From: Phoebastria nigripes
Lineage: Eukaryota > Chordata > Aves > Procellariiformes > Diomedeidae
Length of the DNA: 64,000 nt
Assembly: GCA_035582835.1 (NCBI GenBank)
Contig: JAYKAV010003087.1
Coordinates: 76,010-140,009 of the forward strand
Direction of reading: 5' to 3'
A model generated the notes under the pieces. The model searched no databases. It saw only the letters and a program-made list of their open reading frames with translations, and was not told the DNA's origin. How positions within the stretch are numbered: the first letter of the stretch is position 1; every line of letters starts with the position of its first letter. The position numbers and the translations under genes are program-made. Of this stretch, positions 1 through 13,100 are shown piece after piece.

Positions 1-1296
1 TTTTTTTTTTGACCCCTACATCTTTTGGTTGCAAGTGTTCTCTGTTTGTCTTTAACCTACAGCTGGGGCACCTTGATCCCAAAGGTAGAGGAAGAATTGG
101 TTTCTGCAAATATGGATATGTGGTGTTGCAGACTGCTTCTGGCAAGTTGACTGCTACATGACATCTGATGGGATGCTCAGAAGTGTTTGTGTGTGTGTGC
201 CTGGATTTGCAGCATAAGCCATGACTTGGCAGAATGGATGCTTGGGGGCTGCAGACTACTCCCAGTGCTGATTCAGAACCCATATTTAAGGGCTCAAAGC
301 TCTTGGAAAGTGTGAGGGGTGGAAGTGCTGTGGGGAAACTGCTGTTTCAGTGGTCAGTATGACAAGCAATTTGGGGATTTAAGTTCGTATTGTACATGTT
401 TTGATAATATTCCTTTTGTTTTCTTTGTATTACTGACAGGGTAAGGAGAGAAGGCAACTCAGTTCTTAATTTTCTTGGCCCATGTGAATACCTTTGCACA
501 TATAGGATATATGACTGTTGTATTTTTTGTGATTACAATACATAGTGTGATAAGATAGTCAGTAAAAATAAAAGGTGCTGCCGCCACAAACTGATCAAGA
601 GCAGATTGATGCAAAGGGAATTTAAGCACTTGAGATTTAACTTGGTTAATCCTATAGATGCATCCAAGTTGTCAGGATAACCACTAAACACCTCCCACAG
701 TTCTTGTTTTTCTTTTATAGTTCCATTTACCACCCACAAACCAGGAATACCAAGAACTGCTTATCACACACAGCCTCTGGAAGGGAGTATCAAGAGGATT
801 AGTATGAAATTGTAGAGGTTCGTTGCAATGGGAGCAGCTGTATGAAAGTGCTGAGAACAAAATAGTCACGAAAAGCCAAGGTCTGAGCGCATTATTAAAG
901 TTAACTCACAGGTAGCACCAGGTCTAAAGCTCGACGCTGCCTTCAAGTTTCAGTGTGGGGAGTTTGGGTTTCCCGTTAATGATTGAGTATGACCTAGACA
1001 CCACAATAAGCATTAGGACCTCCTGGTGCTGATATGGTCATACCACAGCTTGTAAGCCCTTCGTACATTCTTTGGGTCTGTTATCAACATGACATGTCAA
1101 ATGCTTTTTCCTGAAAGAGGTAACTGTGATGTGTATAAATGATATGGTTATCTTCACAGTAAATATTAGGTAAAGTGATTTATAAAACTTGCGGATGTAA
1201 CTTGATAAAAATGGTAGCTGTGGAAATTTTGGTGTTTGCTTTGTCCTTATTTTTTGTTGTGCTTTTTGGGTTTGGTGTGGTTTGTTTTCAGAGGGG

Positions 1297-1411
1297 TTTT
1301 TTTTTTTTTTTTTTTTAGGGTACTTTTTTCAGGTGTGTTTATGATGCTGGCTTNTTTTTTTTTTTTTTTTTTAGTAGGTACTTTTTTCAGGTGTGTTTAT
1401 GATGCTGGCTT
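1297..1411. repeat. 58-bp-period tandem duplication with T tract and N
   Basis: A T run followed by a 35-base unit (starting GGTACTTTTTTCAGG) at 1319-1353 is repeated at 1377-1411 after a single N at 1354 and a second T run. The two 35-base copies are identical. This is either a recent tandem duplication or an assembly artefact at the N. Confidence 0.85.
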
Positions 1412-1795
1412 GTAAAGGTCTAAATTTGTTTCTTTTATTTCTTAGCAAGTTCAGATAGATCAAGCAGTTTTCATTCTGCTGCACTGTCAAGAAGCTTAGA
1501 GATCTGAGGGCAATACAGGTGAAGAGATGCAGGCTGGATGTAGTTCTGGTAGTTCTCAATCAGTTTAATGAAAGTGCATGGTGAGTGTTGAACGTATTGA
1601 TGAAAGTCATTTAGAGTGAGTTGCACATGCACTTCAGCTCACAATTGCACTGATTGAGACTTAAATGTAACTCTGCAAGACTCTCTTGAAAGACTAATTA
1701 AACAAATAGCAAGGCTGAAGGGAACATTTTGTGATTTATTTATTTATTTAAAGAGAAAGGACCCTTACATAATTTCCTGTAGAGTTGTTGTTAAT

Positions 1796-1865
1796 GTTTT
1801 TATGGACTCTTTGGTTTTTGTTGTTTGTTGGGTTTTTTTGGTTTTTTTTGTTTTGTTTTTGTTTT

Positions 1866-1915
<50 letters not shown>
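1796..1915. repeat. G/T-rich low complexity ending in a T run of about 48
   Basis: TTTG/TTTTTG-type sequence from about 1796 merges into an uninterrupted T run at 1868-1915. The open frames over it (Phe-rich on +, Lys-rich on -) are low-complexity artefacts. Confidence 0.9.
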
Positions 1916-1916
<1 letters not shown>

Positions 1917-4900
1917 TATATCATTTATTTGCTTGCTTCCTATTTTCAAAGCAGACAGATTTATCTTGTTTGTTATCATTAAGTTCCTGGTCATGCATGT
2001 CTCCTAATTACTGTACTTATTTTGGGGTTTCTTGCCCTTGAACCAGTGGTACTGCCAACCCCAAACCTGCAAAGTCCCAAGTTGCATGGGCATTGTAAAT
2101 GATAACTTTGGGGTAGGCTTTTAATTTTTTTCCCCACCCCTTTTAGGATTCATTTTTAAGCCCTTCCATGCCGTCATGAGGGTTGAGACTATATAAAAAT
2201 AAAGACAATGCTTCATGTCAGGAGCATATACCCAACCACAAATACCAAGAGTCTTTTAATATTCCTGCCTGTAATGAGTCTTTACAATCCAGGGAGTTAC
2301 CAGATGGTCGTAATTAAAACTGTGGGTATCTAGAGTAGATCCTGGATAAAAAGAGATATTTCCATGAGGTCCCTGTATTGGGAAATCTGGAAGCCCAGTC
2401 ATAGATGATAGTCCAGTATTACAGAACTGCCGTGGGTCCTGCATTGCTGAGAAATGTGGAGCTGTTAAAGAGGTGTTGATATTGGCTCAGAGTTGCTTAG
2501 TTATAGCATGGGAAGGAAATTACGATATTTCTATAACATTGGTAATGTTTTAAATGCTTGTCTTCGGGAATAGCAAAGCAAATCTGCTGTTCTGCTTTCC
2601 TTTATAAAGTGCTGGATGAACTCAGGTTTGCAGCAGTAAGGGGTGAAGTCTTAGTATTGATGTTGTTCAGCAGAATATACGTTCAGTAATTGCACGAAGC
2701 GATCTCAGAGCAGGGGGTAGTTACAGTAGATGTCAGTTTGGTCCCAAAGAAAGTACTGCTTGGAACAGACCCAGTACAAAGGAATTTGCTTTGGCAGGCC
2801 CTACCTATGGATCTATATTCACAGACTGCTGCCTGATCTTCCACTGGTTTGGGGGGCAGCTGAAAGAAATCCCTTTGCTTTCTGTTGCTATGAAATAGCA
2901 TTGGATAGTGTTGAAAATTCAGAGCAGGCTTAAAGATTTCATAAAATGAAAATTACGGAAAAGAAACTTACGCAAGGTTAAGGCTGGCTTTGTAGCTCAC
3001 AGGGGAGTGAAGAGGGATATGACCTATAAGCATGCTGTGTAAAGCATGAGTTCTGTCTACTGTTTTAAATCACTGAAGTCACCTGCATCTTGATAACACT
3101 AATATATGTCACTATTACTTCAGTCTTGATTGTTCAAGAAGACACAAATGAATTAAGTTGCCACACACCATTATTTCTCTATTGCCTAACGCAGATGAAA
3201 TGAGCCTGGTTTACAAAGCTTGTATCGTGCCTGTTTTGGAACTGTTTGCTAGAGTGCCACATTTGTATTAGTTCACTGCACACAGTGGTGCTCAGAATTT
3301 ATGGATAATTGGCTGGGCTTTCAAAGCTCTCTCTAAAAATATCTGCACACGGTTTTAGTTAGAAGTTTTCTGTGACTACTAAGTGACCTTTTGTTTGGAA
3401 AATGCAACCACACAGTCCTAATAACACATGTTGAAAATTGGATAGGAAGAGAAATAATGCCTGTGTTACTATCTGGGTTATTTAATAGTGCTTGATATCT
3501 TTATTGACACTGGAGAGGGTGTAGCAGCAGTCTGCTTTGTGTATATGCATGCAGATTGCAGTTAAGTTTCAGCTTTTCCTGTCGGTCTCTGCAGAATGAA
3601 CAGTGCCTTTCTTTACTCTTGATCACATTCCCACAGAGTTGAAGATGTAGGTTTTCTATCAAGCCTTAAGAATATGCCTGATCAGGACATCTTAGCTCCT
3701 GCTCCAGGATAGTAAACAGACATGGTTCGGTAGCTAAGCAGTGGTGTTAATACTTCTGTGATTGCTCACTGCTCCTTTTTTCTTTATGGGTATCAGTGAA
3801 GGGGAAGCCTGAGTTACAAGGGATCCTGTTTTCTGGGCGGACCTTTTGTTGACACATAATATATTTTCTGTGCAAGCTGATCAATGGTTATATTGAGGCA
3901 AATAGAAGTGTAATGCTTCATGTATAAATGCAAAGGAGGATATAAGTCTGGATGTCTTGTCTTGTCTGTTTTAGCACTGGCATATTGATTTATTTTGTAG
4001 CTGCTAAGTCTCCCCCCAAGCTTCCTCTCCCGCTTTCAGTCTCCCCTTTATTTCTCTTGCCCAAACAGCAATGAAAACTGCAGGATTTGTTGATGCGACT
4101 GTTTGGCACCGATATGCAAGGCTTGTTTAGAGTTGAATTTCTTGAAGACTTTGTTTCTCTACTCTTTTCATAAAAATCTGGTGCGGTTCTGTGCCTTCCC
4201 TTTTCCTTTTTTGATCACATTTTAGGAACAGTTTCACTAGGAAAACAATTGAAAGAACCCCTCTTCTAGAGAGTCATGTCGTCTTAGGTAGTGGAGATAA
4301 CTCCGGAAAAAATTGAAACTCTTCTTAAATGGCCTGTCAACTGGAGAGTATGCAACTCTGCTCCCCCCTTGCATTCCTGTAGGCAGGAACACAGTAGACA
4401 AATTAGAAGGGTAAGAATCAAATATTTGCCTTTCTACTTGTTTATTCTGTTCCATTTTCCGTTTGTGTTCTGTTGACTGTGTATCAGAAAAGTCCTGGCA
4501 TAGGTCCAACTCAGCCAAGCTGTATGTATTGGCTGTTGACTGGGAATAAATTTGTACAATAGGGGGACACAGTTTATGAGAAATGACTTCTCTTGCGTGG
4601 ATGATAGTATAGGTGCAGTTAATGCTCCAGGGTGTTTGCAGTTCCAAACAGACTGGCATTCCTCAGGAGACTTGTAGAGAGATATTGAAGGTAAAGACGA
4701 CTAATCTCAGTTTATGCATTATGGCTCTGTTTCGTGCTTTGCATGTGTTAAGAAAGTATAGTTTGGTCTGATCACTAGGCAGGACGTCCCACAAATAAGG
4801 TAAGAGTGTCCAAAAAGGATGGGATTTGTGTGTTCATGGGCAAAAAAGCAATCACCACTTGCTTTTAGTTCTAACTCTGTATCATTGTTAATAAACAGGA

Positions 4901-7900
4901 ATCAGGCGTTAGGAAAGGTTAGTTTGCTGCTAGCCAACTGATGTTCAGTGTAAGTCATCCTGTTTGCCAGCATTTTGCATATGCTTCTGGCTGTGTTTCT
5001 AAGTGGCTGACTTTGGGTGGACCAACCTGTCCAGAAAAGGAAGACTTTACTTCCCCAATAAGAGGTGGCTGTACATAAACGACCCAGACTTTCTGTCTGC
5101 CAGTAGTCTGCCTGGGACGTGTCTGGTTTTGGCTAAATAGTGAATGCCTTTAGGGAGAGCATGTGATGGGGAATGTTTGATGCAGTGTAGAGAAGGCTGT
5201 AGGATATGTCTGGAGAGTGCAAGAGGAATGGAAATGCACTGAGGAAAATAGCTAGGTATTCAGCTGCCAGAGAGAAGAAATCCTACCAGAACAAGATAAA
5301 CAGCTTTCTGAGCTCAGTCAGCTGCATCACCTGTGCTGGTTGATAACGAAGACTACGCATCATCTTCATAAACCACTGCTCCTCAGAAGAACAGAGTAAT
5401 TACATCCAAGCTGTTCCAAGGGACTTGTTTTGAAATTTGTCTTTACTTGTAACAATTGAAACCTCCTCCATGATCCACGTTTGAAAACAAAACATTTGAT
5501 TTGGGATTGAATAAGAGGCTTCAGCCAAATCAAACCCAAATGTCATCTTTACATTCCTGTTGTTCTGAAAATTAATTAAAAAAATAATTTTGGTCACCTT
5601 GAGACAAATTACTTGTATTATTAGAACAGAATTAGAGCTATTTTTAGAGTATTGTTACTATTCCAACATATTTGCTCCCTCCTGGACTGACTAGCAAAAA
5701 TCAGTTGTTACACAATGCTGCCTGTCACTAGTGGCCATATAGCACTGTCTAACTGAAAACTTTTGGTTTGACTGTATACAGTTCTTGGTCACTTTTTCCA
5801 CATACAGAGGCAATGGGCTTGGAGCAGCTCTGTGAGTAACAGTCAGTTGACTCTAACCAGGACAGCAGCCTCCAGCTCTGGGAAGGAAGCAGATGTTATA
5901 GACGATGGGAAGAGGCACTGGTGTGAGACGTGACAGATCTGAGCCTTTGTAACACCTTGGAGCCCTCTACTGAAGACCAGTCCTGGCTGCCTTTGGAAAT
6001 TACCGTGGCGCCTCTCAGGTGACACTGCGTCTGTCTNGCTGTAACCACTGGCACGGTCACCTTGCTGTTAAAACTGTAAATGTGTGATTGGAGCACATGA
6101 GGCATGTGGCCATGAAAGAACTGCTAGGGCACCTTGTCTCTGCTTCTACAGCTGTTTTTGTATAAAGAAAAGGTGTTGCTGTGATCTGCACTAAGGAGTT
6201 CCCATGGCACATCCAGTCAAACATGTTCTGAGAAGTGCAGAAAACCATTGGCATCTGCGAGGAGATGAACTGGTCAGTACTGGGCACAAAATCAAGGTGG
6301 GGGAGGTTTGCTCCCTGTTTCTTTCAGAGCTGTGATCAGAAGAGCTGTTTGTGGGGAGTCTGCAAACAACACAGACTGTGCTATCATGGGCTTGCTGATC
6401 CAGCAGCATGTTGCTGTGCATGTTCAGTGGTGCACAGTGCCCACCTAGTGCCTCATGGTGCAGCAGAGGCACAACCACCCCTTCACTGTTAGCTCTTGAA
6501 GGCTCTGTCTTGCCCTCTTCCCAAAATGCACCTACCATGATTGCCAGGAGCAGGGAGGACCTATTTGCCTGTTTGGTGACAGGAAAAGGAGTATATTAGT
6601 ATAATATGTTACTATGTAGTATAGCACACTATACCTGTCCTAACTTCAGGCCTGATGTGCTTTCTTTAAGTTAGGAGCCTAATCTAATTCTTTCACCAAG
6701 TACAAAGTGAAACCAGCAAGAAACTTTGGATTTCCTCCATCCATTAGTATCCAGTTTTCATAACCCTTACAGTTAGTGAGTGGATGATAGTGAATGCCTT
6801 CCCTGGCAGGCTGAGAGCGATTCTGGCTGAGAGTATTCTCCTGCTCCTTCTTGAAGCTGAACCAGAATTAGCCAGAGGCAAAGATCTGACTCCACTGAAG
6901 GCGGGCAAGATGGACCCTGACTCTGAAGCATTTAGGATGATGGAGGAAAACTGTGACTTTGTTCCCTAGTTATTTTTTTTTTATCTGTGGTGATTTATTA
7001 GTATATAACATGAGCATATTCCAGCTTCAGCCTACTGATCAGAGGACTCAGCTTGAGGTAAGTTCTCTTGTCTCTTCTCTGAATGGTTCTATGATCTCTG
7101 CATGCCTGAGATGCTCAGATCCAAGCAAGTGTTGTTACTTGATTTGGCCAAGAGTTGACTCACCCAATCTGTGATCTGGCCGAGAGGTGACCCAGATGGG
7201 ACTTGGAACATGCAGGTTCAGACCTATCAGACTGAGCAGAGCCTGAAGTTCAGGGCCTCTCACTCCCTCTGGGGTGAGCATGCTGCCCACAGGGGTATTG
7301 CACCAAAGGTGGGGTTGCACACACATGCTGAGCCCCTACAGTTTCATGCTTTCCAGTTTCATGCTTTGTATACTCCACTGATACTGGTAACAATATGGTC
7401 GGTTCTTGCTTGCCGAACTACTGAGGGGACTTACCTGGCCAAGTTTCTTTGCGCTTTGTGAGTCGATTCACCTTTCTCTGTTTGCCATCACGAGTCCACC
7501 CTCTTTCTAAATCCGTGGGTGTTTTTTTTTTTTTTAATCTTTTTCTAAATTGGTTTTCCACTTACAGTGTAGATGGCTGATAATGCCAGGTCTGTTACTA
7601 TATAGGTATCTTGCACAGACCAATTTGATGTAGCCTGCAGGTGGCAAGTTGAAAACTCCTGTTCTAGGAAAAGTAAGGTCAAATAGGCCAGTTGTTTACT
7701 GGGAGAATTATCTGCCAGTAACAAAGGAAAGATGGTGACTTTAGTATCTAACAGGTAGACCTGTTTCTCAAACTAGATACAATCCCAAATCCTCTGCTTA
7801 AAGGTTCAGGTCTACAATTAGTTTGCTCTACAAGAATGTATTTGCTTCTGGAGTTTGTCTTGTCAATTGTTCTGAAAAACTGGACAAGATTTCACTGTAA

Positions 7901-8228
7901 GTTCAATGATGGAACAATTGCTTTTTTATTCAGAGAAACTTTTTTCCTCCAACTTGCTGGGCTCTCTGCAGTTTTAAAATACTGTATTTCTATTTTGGCA
8001 GGTGAAAACATTGACAGGACAAAGGAATTTGGAAATGTATCTTAACATCATTAAGAAAAACTAGCAGGATTTGAAAAATATATGTGGTTTAAAGTGGTTC
8101 CTTACTGAAGTTAGTTACCTGATAATGGATTTTGGATATTTTATCAATTAGCAACTAATCATGATACAAGTGGTATGTAAGTTCTCTCTCTTTTTTTCCT
8201 TTCTTTCCGCCCCCCCCCCCGCCCCCAG

Positions 8229-8401
8229 GCAGGAAGATCCACCGAGACCTTTTTTGCTGCACCCATGCTTGAGGAGCTCAGATGAAGAAGTAAGATTCCT
8301 GCAAAAATGTTCTCAAATTCTGGTGTATTGTCTCCTACCCTCAAAGGATGTCCAGTCTGTCAGCTTGCGCATAGTCCTTGCAGAAATACTTGCAACAAAA
8401 G
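8229..8401 (+). CDS. SNX25: SNX25 exon, PXA domain (middle)
   Basis: This exon encodes the centre of the PXA (PX-associated) domain, a helical lipid-handling module of SNX-RGS proteins. The reading frame gives [14 protein letters not shown], then [14 protein letters not shown] and LLPSKDVQS, matching the human pattern RHEEQPRPFVLHACL and so on. It begins with the last base of a split Arg codon and ends with the first base of a split Val codon (phase 1). The acceptor follows a C/T tract ending CCCCCAG. A second AG four bases downstream (AGGCAG) would start the exon at 8233 and shift the phase. The donor is G|GTAGAT, and read-through soon reaches a stop. The ATG at 8161 is intronic and not a start. 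Confidence 0.93.
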
Positions 8402-10116
8402 GTAGATCAAACATCAGAGATGACTAACCATTTGCACCTGTATAATATTAGTAATTACAGACTTCATTATGTATAAGCCTTGATGCTCTGCTTTTAAATT
8501 CTGAAATTTAATTTCTGTGATAACCAGTAAGACACTTTATATTCTCAAAATCAAGCATATACTTAACTTGACTCTCCTGACTTGATGCCAGGCTGTTTAG
8601 CACCTTTCAGGATAAAACACAATTTGTCCATTCCATTCTTCTATTTTTTTCATAGAGGAACACTTTTGCTGTCTTCCATGGCATTATTTTTAGTGATTAT
8701 GTGAATAATTCTGGCCTTTTATATTTTATTCAGATACATAGAATCCATAGACTTAAGGATGTGATTATAAGTGAATCATGATATCAGATTTAATTAATTT
8801 TTTTCTTTTTAGACTTCGATTTATCCAGTGTGGTTTTTTAATTGAGGGTTTTCTATTTTGCTTTTTATTTTATTAGCTACACTTTAATCTGATTATAAGT
8901 ACACTAGTCATTTTTTATGTCTCTGAAGTCAAATTCAGAAATTATGAAGTCTTAAGTATATTATGCAATTCAGTTTACTTTTTATTTTCATTTATAGTGG
9001 CTGTAATGTCATAGCCTTCAAGGCACACAGCAGAAAGAACAAAAACACTTGGAATTTTCCAAGTAGAGCTCAGCTTTGTCAATGTACATCAATTTGTATA
9101 ATAGAATAAACAGTTTTATCAAGAAGGTACATCCAATCTCAAATGTATTATGTAGTCCAGAAGACTGGTTTTGGATTTTTATCAACTTGCATATTTATTT
9201 TTGCCTTTTATTTGCAATTTTCTTTTGAAGGACAGCAATGATTCTTCAGTGTAAAGATTTTGTTTTAAAATATTTTTCCTTTCCAGTACTGAAACCAGTG
9301 GTGGAACTGCTGAGTGATCCAGATTATATTAACCGAATGCTACTCAGCCAGCTGGAGTACAGAGAACAGATGAATGAGCATCAGAAGAAAGACTACACAT
9401 ATGCTCCTTCTTATGAGGAGTTCATCAAGCTCATTAACAGCAGCTCCGATGTTGAGTTCCTGAAACAACTGAGGTATTTAATGTTTCACTGTAGCTCATT
9501 CAAAACTAAACATGCTTCTTTTGCCAGCCTGTTACTGAGATTTGAATGAATTGTGATTTTTCTTTTTAAATTCAGTTTTAGATTTCTTTTTCTCTTGGTG
9601 AAGCAGAGACAGTAAGAATGATAAGTCACAACATTCGTTAAATCTCTAATATAGTCAGCTTAGTAGTATACTGGAGGTGACTGTATTGTTGAAAGGCATA
9701 CCGGACCCTTCTTTACAGCTTGCCTCTGTGGAGTTAGATGAATTAATATGCTGAATTTCCACTAGTGTGTGGTTACCTCATCATCATCTTTATGAAGTGT
9801 GGTTGGCCATGGTGGTCTGGTGACTGTGAACTGTAGTGACCCTATGGATGCTGGGTGTTCAGAGCAGCTTGCTGTGATTCTGTGACATGGAAAGAGGGGT
9901 TTGAGTTCCAGCACATTTTACCACTGGATCAGAGGTTCTCCTGGACTGTTGCAGGGAGGTGTTTCCCAATTGCATCCTTCTTAAACATGTCAATGAACTC
10001 TAAAGAATTCCTTAAAGACCGAAAGAAAACACTGAGCTCCTACATATCATGAATTTGTTTGATGTTCCTGTTTTCTAATGCAAATAGCGCCTGCTCACTT
10101 TCATTCTAATTGCCGC

Positions 10117-10154
<38 letters not shown>

Positions 10155-13100
10155 ACCCCCCCCCAATCTCATATCTTTTTCCTTCCGTCTTTCATCATAA
10201 CATAAGATACCACTTGCTTCTCAAGCCTGCTTGCCCAGGTACAAGATGTTTGTTTGCCTTATCTTTATAGCTGAGCTGTTTCTCCTCTGATTTCTGATGT
10301 AGGAGAAAGGGTAAGGAACAAGTGACTGGGAAGCAGGGAGCAGATATACTACTGTTGTAGGACCTCCCTGGGTGTCCTTGAGTTGGTTTTGCTGAGCACA
10401 CCAAAGCTTTGGAGGACTGTTGAAGCCATTTCCAGAGTGTTTGTCCTAATCTGTTTACCACCAACCAGAACTGGTATTTTTTCCTTTTCCCTGACTCCCT
10501 TCAATTGCTGCTGCAGGTCAGCTTTCTCTCTTCCTGAATGGCTGCAGCAACATCTGAAAGACACAAGCACATCGATCCCGTTTGATGCACTGTGTCATCT
10601 GTTGTGACCCAGACCTTCTATCAGACTTGGCTTGATCAGGCCAAGTGATGGTTTACCGAGATGGAGTATGTGGGCTGCATAAATAGCTTCTTACTTTCTC
10701 TTGTTCTTCTCTTTGATTCTGAAACCACTTGCATTTCTGAGATGGGAAAATGCATTTAGGTGATGGTGAAATGATTTTGTTGCTTGGGAACTTATTGTTC
10801 ATCTTCTGTNAAATTTGCTCTTTACTCTGGGCCAGTGTGCCTTTCCTGAGAGCAGAAATTAGTCTCTATTAGACTCTATCTAAAACCTAATTGACATCAT
10901 ATTTATTAGCATAATCACACTAATGGATCTGCTTGTTTCAAAAGAAACCCAACTCTTCTGTTGTTGTTCAGGCACATTAATGCTCAATGTGGTCTCTTTT
11001 TAGCTGATAGGTCACTTTAAATTGTGTTCTTTAATATCAGATAGCAAATTTGCTTTATGAAATAATGTGGGTTTGGCTGCACCTAGGTTTTTCCTTTCTA
11101 GCCTGTGGAGTCCAACTACCATCATCTTGAAATATGTTCCTCTACACTTTATGTAATGTGGATCAGTCTGAGCTGATCGGTATTTGAATGGAAAATATCT
11201 GAGAAAATGTATCTTCTTTTTGAAGAGAAAGAGTGTTTGATTTTGGAGGCAGCGTTCTTCCTTCCTCTGTTTGTATAGAGCCAGTCTCTGGGAAGGTGGT
11301 TAAAGAGTGTTCCCCTGTAGGAGGAGGGATTCCTGTTCTGTTTGGTCGCCAGCGCTAAGGGAGCACCTAGAGAGAGATGGGCCAACCTGTAGTCATCTCA
11401 AAGTTATGTACCAGTGAAAGCTCACAGATTTATGTCAAGGAAACCAAACAGTGGTCCCTCTATGGATGAAAAAAAAGGGTGATATTTTAGATGAACAAAC
11501 TAAATGGTATTTCAGGCTGTAATTCACAACAGTGAACCACAGGAAAAATCTATAAAGAAGGAATTAAAGAGGAAAAAACAAATAAGCCATTGTGCAGTTA
11601 TCACTGAGAAACGCGGTTAGAGTCTGTTGGAGTGACAGGAGTGGGGAGAATGCTTCCAGTTCTTTTCCTACAACAAATAAATTACTGGCATGTTGTACTT
11701 AAACAGGTTTCCCAGTTAGGTGCTATTCTGGGTAATAATATTCTGTTTATCAAAAATTCCTTTTCTTGGTTTTACTTGGAAATAATTTTTCAGTGCCCGT
11801 TCTAAGCCAGTGCATGGCTTCATGAGCTGTAAGCCTCCTCCTATTACTCGTAATATTGCCACGTAACATCTTGGTAAAGAACAGATATAAGTAGTAACAA
11901 TTTTCTGTGTAGGCTTAGCTTTGAGGGAAATTTATCCCAAGGCACTACAGTTGCTGGGAAACTCGTTATTTTTTTTTTTGAAACATCCCTGCCATGCTTT
12001 ATCTTTGCAGATTAATTACTATCTATTTACTAAAATAAACATAAAATACCTTACTCAATGAAAGAGGCCATGAGGCACTGAAAAACAATTCCTCAGAGTC
12101 TTGACTGACCATAGTCAAGAACGCTCGGACTCCTAGGTGCTCCTTGATGTATGCACATGACATTGCAGGAGAGAAGTCCCATAAGGCATCCTTCCAGGCT
12201 GATTTCATTAAAAGAGTTTTGCTAGGATTTCTTGTGATTAGAACCAGGTATTTGTTATGCGATAAGTAGGGAAAAATCCCCAGCTGGATCAGTGGAAACC
12301 TGTGGGTGAAGGGTGTTGTTGCTCTTGGCCAGGAAATCAGAAAAGAGTGGGATGCTGTGTGCATTGGATCTCCTTGTCAGCCAGCGTACCAGCTCTCTGC
12401 CTTACAAATAGCTCTCCCTGAAAGGCTNGTAATGGTACTAGGATTTTCTAAATCTTTTTTCTCTCCTTGCTTAGAAGCGTTACCTTAAGAAGAAACACTG
12501 TATTGATTTTCTGCGTTGTTTTTATGGATTTTATTTTTAGAACTTATTTAAATGATGCAGGAACTACTTACTAATTTTGGAGATACTTCTGAATTCACGA
12601 TTCATTAATATCTGTAGTGGACCTCTAACATTTGGTCTCCTTATCTCTTAGCAGAAGTTCTCTCTATTGGCTTTGTGGAAACATCCCTTTCATTTTTATA
12701 AGGGACATTTGGGGAGCTGATGTTTGTTCTCATAAAAAGTCATTTGGTGATTTCTGGGGACCTATTTAGCTGTTTTGTCCTTTTTCTTTTTTTTTTTTTT
12801 TTTTTTTTCCCCCCCCCCCCTTCTTCTTCTTTCCTTCCCCTGTCCTTTCATACCTTTGCTTTCTGAAAATTTGGATTTGTTTTGGGGGGAAAAAACCCCA
12901 AACTGTCAAAGCTTCCAGAGGAGGGACCACTGTATGGTTATCTACAAACATCCCTGAAAGTCAGTCTTTATAATGTTTACCTTTGTTGCTTGTCATGAAG
13001 GGAGGCAGAGTTTTATTCCTGTTTTATCAATTTTCCACAAAATGCGTTGTCCCTACTTCTTTCAAGAAGAAAAAGTTATACAGTGAAATTTCACCTTCAT

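Larger units (their letters stand above)
1..8228 (+). other. Upstream intron sequence of SNX25 (no exon recognised)
   Basis: This 8.2-kb stretch precedes the first recognisable exon, which enters in mid-PXA domain, so it is most likely intron. I looked for the expected upstream peptide, which should end in an Ala-Arg split before 8229, and did not find it. Contents are AT-rich unique sequence, T-rich tracts at 1297-1372 and 1796-1915, and several weak open frames on both strands. The longest of these is a 140-codon minus-strand frame at 4237-4659 that I do not recognise. The 3' end, about 8185-8228, is a long pyrimidine tract (T then C) typical of a splice acceptor. Confidence 0.7.

Noticed and set aside
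1785..2041. Phe-rich and Lys-rich open frames
   Set aside because: Direct translations of a T homopolymer on the two strands.
4264..4412. Exon-like open frame ending in GGTAAG (EITPEKIETLLKWPVNW)
   Set aside because: Acceptor context is poor and the peptide does not match the missing N-terminal PXA part of SNX25; no other gene recognised.
7022..7060. Micro-exon-like stretch between TTCCAG and GTAAGT before the first known exon
   Set aside because: Splice-like ends are present, but in the phase required by 8229 it reads FSLLIRGLSL, which does not match the SNX25 residues expected before the split Arg. Likely chance.
8161..8163. ATG in frame with the first visible exon
   Set aside because: Lies in the intron upstream of the acceptor; the protein clearly continues upstream in family members.
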